Source: Thermatribacter sp964570785
Lineage (GTDB): Bacteria > Atribacterota > Atribacteria > Atribacterales > Thermatribacteraceae
Direction of reading: 5' to 3'
DNA length: 39,567 bases
NCBI GenBank assembly: GCA_964570785.1
Contig: CAZMZG010000013.1
Span: forward strand, 1 to 39,567
Positions 34,389-39,567 of this stretch are shown here, in pieces (position 1 is the stretch's first letter; the number at the start of each line of letters is the position of its first letter). A program made the translations under genes and the position numbers. The notes below the pieces were generated by a model. The model saw nothing but the letters and a program-made list of their open reading frames with translations, did not search any database and was not told the DNA's origin.

Positions 34389-35308
34389 TTCCGAAGTTCT
34401 CTAAGTCTCTCCTGATAATCGATGCTCTTCATCCTGACCAATCTCTCGAAACCCCTGCCGTCTGAGCTTCCGTCCTCACGATAGGAAAAGAGTATTCCGC
34501 GAGAAACATTAACCAAGGCTCCCAAACCGTCTTCTCGGAATGCAAATCGTAGTGACTCTATTCCTCCACCCTGAGCACCAACTCCGGGAACCAAAAAGAG
34601 TAAAGAAGGAAACTCTTTTCTCAAGATCTTTAAATCTTCCGGATAGGTAGCACCCACCACTATACCTGCCGAGCTGAAACCTGAATCTCCAATTATTTCT
34701 TCGCCCATCTCCTCCACCAGGCGGGCAACCTTAAAATAAACCTTTTCGTCTCTTCCCTCATCCTGCAAAAAAGGAGCTGAAGGATTGGTGGTGCGACATA
34801 CAACAAACACTCCTTTGTCGACCTTCTTGGCCTCTTCAAAAAAAGGCGCAAGCCCGTCTTTGCCAAAATAGGGATTTACAGTTAGAGCATCTATATCCCA
34901 GAAAGAGGGAATGCTTTTTTCCAGGGGATGTTCTATTCCCGAAAGATAAGCTCTGGCATAACAAGAAGCAGTACTGGCAATATCATTCCTTTTGCCATCA
35001 AGTATCACCTTAAGCTTCTTTTCTCTGGCACACTCAATAAGGTTTTTCAGAACCATCAGGCCTGGGATCCCCAACAATTCATAAAAAGCCATCTGAAATT
35101 TCACAAATCCAACTACGTCATGAACAGCCTCAATAACCAGCTTCCCAAACTCCATGACACAGTAAGAAAGCGCCTGTAAGTTGTTACCTCTTTCCCGTAC
35201 CCACTTTTCAAGAAGATAAGGAGGTAGCAACTCAAGATGGGGATCCATGCCCACCACCAGAGGCCCCTTTATTTCGGCAATTTTACAAACCTGATCAGCA
35301 AAGTTCAT
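34385..35308 (-). CDS. pyrF: Orotidine 5'-phosphate decarboxylase (type 2)
   Basis: 307 aa, the longer type-2 form. The catalytic Asp-Lys-Asp set is in ILDGKRNDIASTA. N-terminal GPLVVGMDPHLELLP, and LVPGVGAQGG near the C-terminus binds phosphate. It makes UMP from OMP. ATG overlaps the pyrC stop (ATGA). Confidence 0.95.
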   Translation of the reverse strand: MNFADQVCKIAEIKGPLVVGMDPHLELLPPYLLEKWVRERGNNLQALSYCVMEFGKLVIEAVHDVVGFVKFQMAFYELLGIPGLMVLKNLIECAREKKLKVILDGKRNDIASTASCYARAYLSGIEHPLEKSIPSFWDIDALTVNPYFGKDGLAPFFEEAKKVDKGVFVVCRTTNPSAPFLQDEGRDEKVYFKVARLVEEMGEEIIGDSGFSSAGIVVGATYPEDLKILRKEFPSLLFLVPGVGAQGGGIESLRFAFREDGLGALVNVSRGILFSYREDGSSDGRGFERLVRMKSIDYQERLRELRK

Positions 35309-36603
35309 AGTTCCAAAATACTCCTCTCCCTCATAAGAATCTTACCACCCATAATAGTGTATACTGGCCAACCATGAAGTGACCAGCCATTGAAAGGGCA
35401 GTTTTTTCCCTGAGATTCAAAGTTATCAATATTGACTTCCCATTCTGTTTCCGGATCGACAATGGTTATATCGGCTTCGGCCCCCTCAGCGAGAAAACCT
35501 TTTTCCGTAATTCCCAAAATCCGCATGGGGTCCAGACTCATTCTTTTCCACAAACCAACCCAATCTAAAACGCCTTCATCAATCAAGGCCTTAACGTAAA
35601 GTGGAAAGGTTACTTCCAGGTTCGAAATACCAAATGCTGCTTCAGAGAAAATTACGTCCTTACTTTTCCCTTTATGAGGAGCGTGATCAGACGCAAGAAC
35701 CGTTATAACACCATCTTTAATGCCCTCTTTAAGAGCTTCAACATCGCGTTTCTCGCGTAAAGGTGGTTTTACTTTCGCAAAAACCCCTTCTTTTTCTACG
35801 CTTTCTTCGGTCAATAAGAGATGGTGAGGAGTTACATCAGCGCTTATCAGCGCCTTACCTTTAAACCAGCGCAGTAGCTCAACAGCAAAATAAGTCGAGA
35901 TATGAGTAAAATGAACCCTGGCACCGGTATAATAGCTCATCACGAGATCTCTTGCCATCGGCGAATCTTCGGCAACCCGGGGAATGCCTCTTAAACCTTT
36001 ACGAAAAGCAACCGCACCTTCATGAACCTGTCCCCCTCCGCTTATCGAAACATCTTCCTCGTGGAGGATAAAAGGAACATCGAAATATTTAGAGTAAATC
36101 ATGGCCAGATAGAGGAGGTGCGAATTCATAACACTCCTACCATCGTCGCTCAATGCAACAACACCTGCTTGCTTCAAAAGACCTATCTCGCTCATCTTTT
36201 GCCCCTCAAGACCCTTAGTTATCGCGCCAACAGGATAAACATTCACAAGTCCTATCTCTCGGCATCGGTAATAAAGATAACGTACCACCAAGGGTTCATC
36301 AAGAGGAGGAGTGGTGTTAGGCATGACCACAATACTTGTAAAACCACCTTTCAAAGCAGCACGTATCTCAGCCAGTAAGTCATCTTCTCCAGTAATGCTC
36401 TCGAGTTCCCTAAAGTGGACGTGCATGTTGACCAGTCCCGGTCCAACCAAAAAACCCGAAGCATCAATGACATAAGCCTGGGGATCTTGGATTCCTCGAT
36501 CTATCCGCAAAATACGGTTGCCCTCGATTAACAGATCCCTATCAATTAAGACGCCCTTGTCCACCAGAACCAAAGTTCCCCTTTTAATAAGAATTCGCCT
36601 CAT
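35305..36603 (-). CDS. pyrC: Dihydroorotase (class I)
   Basis: About 432 aa. Amidohydrolase: metal-binding NMHVHFRE, the class I marker ALSDDGRSVMN, and the VLASDHAPHKGKSKD motif. It closes carbamoyl aspartate to dihydroorotate. The ATG at 36603 is chosen: AAGGAGTGA lies about 7 nt before it, while the GTG at 36612 touches that site. The first metal motif reads NMHVH rather than the common DMHVH. It follows the pyrB stop by one base. Confidence 0.95.
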   Translation of the reverse strand: MRRILIKRGTLVLVDKGVLIDRDLLIEGNRILRIDRGIQDPQAYVIDASGFLVGPGLVNMHVHFRELESITGEDDLLAEIRAALKGGFTSIVVMPNTTPPLDEPLVVRYLYYRCREIGLVNVYPVGAITKGLEGQKMSEIGLLKQAGVVALSDDGRSVMNSHLLYLAMIYSKYFDVPFILHEEDVSISGGGQVHEGAVAFRKGLRGIPRVAEDSPMARDLVMSYYTGARVHFTHISTYFAVELLRWFKGKALISADVTPHHLLLTEESVEKEGVFAKVKPPLREKRDVEALKEGIKDGVITVLASDHAPHKGKSKDVIFSEAAFGISNLEVTFPLYVKALIDEGVLDWVGLWKRMSLDPMRILGITEKGFLAEGAEADITIVDPETEWEVNIDNFESQGKNCPFNGWSLHGWPVYTIMGGKILMRERSILEL

Positions 36604-36604
36604 C

Positions 36605-37525
36605 TCAGTCACTCCTTATCAGGGTATCCAGAACTGCCATCCTCACAGCAAGACCACAGGTAACCTGTTCCTGAATAAGGGAAAAAGGTGCTTCAACAAG
36701 CTCGGAAGCAACTTCAATCCCACGGTTGACAGGTCCAGGATGCATAAGCACAAAATTACCCCCGAGCAACTTTGTCGTTTCCTCACCAAAGCCATAAAAA
36801 GTCGAATATTCTCTCAGGCTCGGGAAATAACCAGCCTCTTGCCGCTCACGCTGGATGCGTAAAAGATACACAACATCCACACCCTGAACCGCTTTTTCCG
36901 CAGGAAAAACAATCTTAGCCCCCACTCCCTCAATACTACGAGGTACCAGCGTGACTGGCCCCGAAACCACTACCGAGTTACCCAGTTTAGTAAGGCCAAT
37001 ACAGAGAGAACGAGCAACTCTGCTGTGCAGTATATCTCCAACAATGGCCACACTCAAACCAGAAATTTTTCCAAATTTCCTCCTTATGGTTAGCAGGTCC
37101 AAAAGTGCCTGGGTAGGATGCTCTCTAATGCCATCTCCAGCGTTTACAATATGGAGGGGCAAGAACTCAGCGAAATAAAGAGGCACTCCACTTTCCCGAT
37201 GGCGAACCACCAAAACGTCCACTTTCATCTGGGAAAGAGTTAACACAGTATCTCTCAAGTTCTCGCCTTTCTGAACACTGCTGAGCGAAGTCGAAAAATT
37301 TATGACCTCCATCCCTAAAAGTTTCGCCGCCATTTCAAAAGAAACACGAGTTCTGGTACTTGGTTCGAAAAAAAGGTTAACCAGAAAATAGCCCCTGAGA
37401 TTGGTCAAATATTTGGGAGATTTACCCAGAAAAGCTCTAAAATCGTTCGCTTTCTCCAAAAGATAGCATATTTCATCTCTTGAGAGATCACTAATTCCTA
37501 AAAGATGTTTATGGGTCCACTCCAA
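36605..37525 (-). CDS. pyrB: Aspartate carbamoyltransferase catalytic subunit
   Basis: About 306 aa. The carbamoyl-phosphate site FFEPSTRTRVSFEMAAKL and HPTQALLDLLTI are diagnostic. It makes carbamoyl aspartate. The TTG at 37525 is chosen because GGGGGTGA lies 5-6 nt before it and it yields the family N-terminus EWTHKHLLGISDLS; in-frame TTG 37540 and GTG 37534 lie upstream. No pyrI regulatory subunit follows. A leader ORF with a terminator-like hairpin stands directly upstream. Confidence 0.95.
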   Translation of the reverse strand: MEWTHKHLLGISDLSRDEICYLLEKANDFRAFLGKSPKYLTNLRGYFLVNLFFEPSTRTRVSFEMAAKLLGMEVINFSTSLSSVQKGENLRDTVLTLSQMKVDVLVVRHRESGVPLYFAEFLPLHIVNAGDGIREHPTQALLDLLTIRRKFGKISGLSVAIVGDILHSRVARSLCIGLTKLGNSVVVSGPVTLVPRSIEGVGAKIVFPAEKAVQGVDVVYLLRIQRERQEAGYFPSLREYSTFYGFGEETTKLLGGNFVLMHPGPVNRGIEVASELVEAPFSLIQEQVTCGLAVRMAVLDTLIRSD

Positions 37526-37530
37526 GCAAC

Positions 37531-37623
37531 TCACCCCCAAAAGATATAAAAAAAGTCCATTTTTTCCTTAATTAAGGAAAAAATGGACTCTTGAACAGAT
37601 CCGCGTATAAAAAACTCTATCAC
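37531..37623 (-). CDS. pyrB leader peptide ORF, 30 aa
   Basis: GTG 37623 to TGA 37531: 30 codons and stop, with GAGGGG 7 nt before the start and an in-frame TAA just upstream. The peptide begins MIEFFIRGSVQESIFSLIKE and is rich in Phe, from U-rich codons (TTT TTT after codon 3, and TTT TTT TAT near the end). The ORF reads through the whole terminator hairpin (37554-37589), and its stop lies inside the pyrB ribosome-binding site, 5 nt before the TTG. This layout resembles enterobacterial pyrL/pyrBI attenuation. The site lies very near the predicted RNA 5' end, which is a caveat. Confidence 0.6.
   Translation of the reverse strand: MIEFFIRGSVQESIFSLIKEKMDFFYIFWG
37543..37589 (-). terminator. 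Attenuator hairpin before pyrB
   Basis: A perfect 36-base palindrome (37554-37589; half-site AGTCCATTTTTTCCTTAA) followed on the minus strand by a run of seven T, then ATATC. It forms an intrinsic terminator about 25 bases before the pyrB start. The stem is AT-rich, so it may be a weak, regulated terminator. Confidence 0.7.
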
Positions 37624-37640
37624 CTTTTAACCCCTCACGT

Positions 37641-37670
37641 AAAATAACCATAAAAAGACAAAGATGTCAA
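37641..37670 (-). promoter_or_regulatory. Promoter of the pyr operon
   Basis: Minus strand: -35 TTGACA (37670-37665), 18-nt spacer, -10 TATTTT (37646-37641); reading the -10 as TTATTT gives spacing 17 with a TGG extension. The start of RNA would fall near the G-run at 37631-37636. Confidence 0.6.
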
Positions 37671-37892
37671 TGCCAACCCTCCCTTAAAATCTATACTAAT
37701 ATGCCAGGGTTCTACAGGGAAACCGCGAGAAGGCAAATAAAACAGCTAAAAGTGTTTTTCCAGCAAGTATTCTGCTTGGTTATATCCGACCAAGAGTCTT
37801 ATCACAAAATAATCAAAACCCATAAGCTCTTTCTGTGAGGAATACATACAACCCAAGACTCATTCAGACAGAAGTGGTAAACACCAAAATTA

Positions 37893-37919
37893 TTGACGCA
37901 ACAAAAATACTGATATACT
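37893..37919 (+). promoter_or_regulatory. Promoter of the right-hand sugar ABC transporter genes
   Basis: -35 TTGACG (37893-37898), 15-nt spacer, extended -10 TGATATACT (TATACT at 37914-37919). Confidence 0.55.
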
Positions 37920-37951
37920 ATTATTAAGAAGCTTCTTTAAGGAGGATTTTC

Positions 37952-38038
37952 ATGAATTCTTATGTTTACAAAACTTGCACTTCCTATACACAACTTAAAC
38001 CAAACTCTTTCCTCATGAATTGCTCCAAAAATAAATAA
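37952..38038 (+). CDS. Short ORF, 28 aa, of doubtful status
   Basis: ATG 37952 to TAA 38038 with AAGGAGG 6 nt before it, just after a good promoter. The peptide (MNSYVYKTCTSYTQLKPN...) has no hydrophobic stretch and resembles nothing I know. It may be a leader ORF, or the start signals of a gene whose body has been lost. The translation signals are clear; whether the product matters is not. Confidence 0.3.
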   Translation: MNSYVYKTCTSYTQLKPNSFLMNCSKNK

Positions 38039-38053
38039 AAACAAGGGAAGGAG

Positions 38054-38941
38054 GTGAAAAAACTCGTCTCTTCAATTTCGCTTTACCTATTACCAATTAG
38101 ACAAAAAGGAGCCGCTGATGTAGCGAAGGAGTTAGGCTGTAAGGTGGACTTTGATCTCTGCGGTGGGGACCTGGCTCTGCAGCAAAAACGGTTTCAAGAG
38201 GCAGTAGCCCTGAAACCTGACGGCATTGCTCTGGTCATCAATGATGACACCGCCTGGGATAAACCTGTAGAAGATGCTCTGGCACAAGGCATTCCGGTAA
38301 TCGGAATTAACAATGACGATTCCGAAGGAGCCAAAGGCAATAAAAGACTCTGTTACATAGGACAAAGCGAAAAAGCAGCTGCTTACCGTCTGGCTATAAA
38401 ACTCTTCGAGGAAGCAAAAGCAAAAGGCATAGATCTTTCCAAAGCACACGTAGCGATGGCTGCCGAAGTACCGGGAGCTAATTATGCTAAAATCCGCTCA
38501 AGCGGAGTTCTGGAAGCTATGAAAGAATATGGTATCACCTCTTACGAAATCATAGATGCCGGAGGATTGGAAATGACCACAGTAGAGTCAAGAGAAACAT
38601 CCTACCTCCTGGCGCATCCCGAAACTACTTTCCTTATTGGCCTAGGTGGCATCTGCACAGACCGGTTAACTGCCTCATTAAAAGCAGCAGGTTTCGAACC
38701 CGGCGAAATAATTGCTGGAGGATTTGATACCACACCAGACACCCTGAATGGCATTCGTGAGGGCTACGTAACTGCTACCATAGACCAACAGCAATACCTG
38801 CAAGGTTATTTTGGAGTGTACGTACTTTATCTTCACAACAAATATGGTTTCACTCCCAATATTGACACTGGAGGTTATCTGGTAGATTCTCCCGAAAAAA
38901 TATCCTTGATTGAAAAACTTTCGCCCCTACACATCCGCTAA
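38054..38941 (+). CDS. Sugar ABC transporter substrate-binding protein lacking a signal peptide (possible pseudogene)
   Basis: 295 aa, RbsB-like, paralogous to the protein at 1-904 (shared KGAADVAKELGC, ALKPDGIAL, AGGFDTTPDTLNGIREG, DQQQYLQGYFG). The N-terminus MKKLVSSISL looks like the start of a signal peptide but jumps after ten residues to helix 1 of the mature domain; the hydrophobic core and the first beta strand are missing. The perfect site AAGGAGGTGA (38048-38057) overlaps the only start codon (GTG 38054), and no ATG/GTG/TTG lies at normal distance. A deletion, perhaps two, probably removed the true start and signal. The rest of the frame is intact, so the decay is recent, or it is an assembly error. 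Confidence 0.75.
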   Translation: MKKLVSSISLYLLPIRQKGAADVAKELGCKVDFDLCGGDLALQQKRFQEAVALKPDGIALVINDDTAWDKPVEDALAQGIPVIGINNDDSEGAKGNKRLCYIGQSEKAAAYRLAIKLFEEAKAKGIDLSKAHVAMAAEVPGANYAKIRSSGVLEAMKEYGITSYEIIDAGGLEMTTVESRETSYLLAHPETTFLIGLGGICTDRLTASLKAAGFEPGEIIAGGFDTTPDTLNGIREGYVTATIDQQQYLQGYFGVYVLYLHNKYGFTPNIDTGGYLVDSPEKISLIEKLSPLHIR

Positions 38942-38949
38942 AAATCACA

Positions 38950-38972
38950 GGGGGTGGTTCCAAACCACCCCC
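38950..38972 (+). terminator. Intercistronic hairpin without U-tract
   Basis: GGGGGTGGTT, loop CCA, AACCACCCCC: a perfect 10-bp stem 9 nt after the binding-protein stop and 18 nt before the permease ATG. It is followed by A residues, not T, so it is not a normal terminator; such hairpins often protect upstream binding-protein mRNA or lower permease expression. Confidence 0.5.
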
Positions 38973-38990
38973 AAAAAAGAGGCGCAAGAT

Positions 38991-39567
38991 ATGAAGATGA
39001 CAACCAACCTGTTCAGGCAGAAAGCGGTAAACACTTTTTTGGTACTCGCAGGATTAATTATCATTTTCGCCCTATTCAGTCCAAGACATGTCTTCCTTCA
39101 TCCACGGAACATCGCTGCTCTGGGAAAACTTTTTCCTGATTTAGGCATCGTAGCTTTGGGTGTGGGAATGTTGATGATTTGTGGAGAATTTGACCTCTCC
39201 ATAGGATCAGTGCTCCCATTTTGCGCTTACATTTTTGCCAGATCTTTATACGCGGGTTTTACTCCACTTGCGGGTTTCGTTTTTGCTTTACTCACCGGTG
39301 CCGCCATGGGGTGGCTTAATGGTTTCATTACAGTAAAAACCCGTATGCCCTCTTTTATAACCACTTTGGGAACGCTGATGTTCTGGAGGGGAGTACTTTA
39401 TGTATGGTCAAAAATGATGCCCCTGGAAATTCGCCAATATGTACCTTCAGAATCATCATTTGGGAAAATACTAACGGCAAGCCTCCCCGGACGCTTGCCG
39501 ATACAGTCGCTGTGGTTTTCCCTCTTTGCCATTATCTTAGGCATTCTCCTCCACTATCATCGTTTTG
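38991..39567 (+). CDS. Sugar ABC transporter permease (RbsC-like), partial
   Basis: The first 192 codons are visible before the right edge. ATG 38991 has AGAGG 8 nt before it. Several hydrophobic segments and the RbsC/AraH-family stretches LGIVALGVGMLMICGEFDLS and TRMPSFITTLGTLMFWRGVL are clear. It forms the membrane pore for the binding protein just upstream; the ATPase gene is presumably beyond the window. Confidence 0.95.
   Translation, partial: MKMTTNLFRQKAVNTFLVLAGLIIIFALFSPRHVFLHPRNIAALGKLFPDLGIVALGVGMLMICGEFDLSIGSVLPFCAYIFARSLYAGFTPLAGFVFALLTGAAMGWLNGFITVKTRMPSFITTLGTLMFWRGVLYVWSKMMPLEIRQYVPSESSFGKILTASLPGRLPIQSLWFSLFAIILGILLHYHRF

Larger units (their letters stand above)
37624..37951. 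other. Divergent intergenic region, pyr operon / binding protein
   Basis: About 330 nt with the pyr promoter at the left and a plus-strand promoter at 37893-37919. A short inverted repeat, CTTGGT and ACCAAG (37775-37794), might be an operator, but the evidence is thin. No RNA gene or larger ORF is seen. Confidence 0.6.

Noticed and set aside
30775..37589. Shared 11-mer AAGAGTCCATT in the CNNM leader ORF and the pyr leader ORF
   Set aside because: Only 11 bases match and the flanks differ; likely chance.
37531..37640. PyrR-binding RNA loop in the pyr leader
   Set aside because: No antiterminator/anti-antiterminator pair or conserved PyrR loop sequence could be found in the short leader.
37775..37794. 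CTTGGT...ACCAAG inverted repeat as sugar operator
   Set aside because: Only 6-bp arms, single copy, more than 100 nt from the promoter; too weak to call.
1..39567. tRNA, rRNA, CRISPR, insertion sequences, prophage
   Set aside because: Gaps and coding regions were scanned by eye; no cloverleaf, regular repeat array, transposase or phage gene was seen.

Overview
The window looks like the chromosome of a thermophilic, deep-branching anaerobe with a Firmicutes-like gene order. It carries the run ctsR-mcsA-mcsB-clpC-radA-(PIN/TRAM)-ispD-ispF-gltX-cysS-rlmB that is classic in Bacilli and Clostridia. It also has an RlpA-type protein, an LpxB-like glycosyltransferase, LacI- and RbsB-type sugar uptake genes, and frequent TTG/GTG starts with strong Shine-Dalgarno sites. 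Atribacterota would fit, but that is an inference from gene content, not a measured placement.

Layout. (1) 1-3277, minus: LacI regulator, UroD-like protein and a sugar-binding protein that runs off the left edge. (2) 3586-4554, plus: an EamA permease. (3) 21881 down to about 4406, minus: a 17-kb block of tightly packed, often overlapping genes: greA, lysS, ctsR, mcsA, mcsB, clpC, radA, PIN/TRAM, ispD, ispF, rlpA, gltX, cysS, rlmB, rlmD-like, an aminotransferase and a 49-aa small ORF. A terminator closes it inside the end of the convergent EamA gene. A consensus promoter with a CtsR box precedes ctsR. (4) 21960-22472, minus: a Gx-transporter membrane protein. (5) 22683-26699, plus: a SAM hydrolase followed by three pseudopilin-like proteins (the third with a beta-helix-like body) and a secreted seven-bladed YVTN propeller. 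(6) 30791-26691, minus: a 24-aa hydrophobic leader ORF, a CNNM/CorC-type CBS protein, an FGGY sugar kinase and an LpxB-like protein. (7) 37623-30924, minus: a pyrimidine operon pyrB-C-F-K-D-E plus an M20 deacylase, preceded by a leader ORF that reads through a terminator hairpin. (8) 37893-39567, plus: a second RbsB-like binding protein that has lost its signal peptide, a hairpin and an RbsC-like permease cut by the right edge.

How the genes work together. The minus block couples translation (gltX, cysS, lysS, rRNA methyltransferases), protein quality control (ctsR/mcsA/mcsB/clpC) and MEP isoprenoid synthesis (ispD/ispF). The pyr operon makes UMP from carbamoyl phosphate; carAB and pyrR are not in the window. 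The plus-strand pilin cluster probably builds a secreted or pilus-associated surface structure.

Most notable points: a pyrBI-style leader ORF/attenuator before pyrB; an McsB that has lost the recognisable catalytic motifs of arginine kinases although ClpC keeps its phosphoarginine-pocket glutamates; the pseudopilin/beta-helix/propeller cluster; and two short ORFs with good ribosome-binding sites (49 aa and 24 aa). No tRNA, rRNA, CRISPR array, insertion sequence or prophage was seen.
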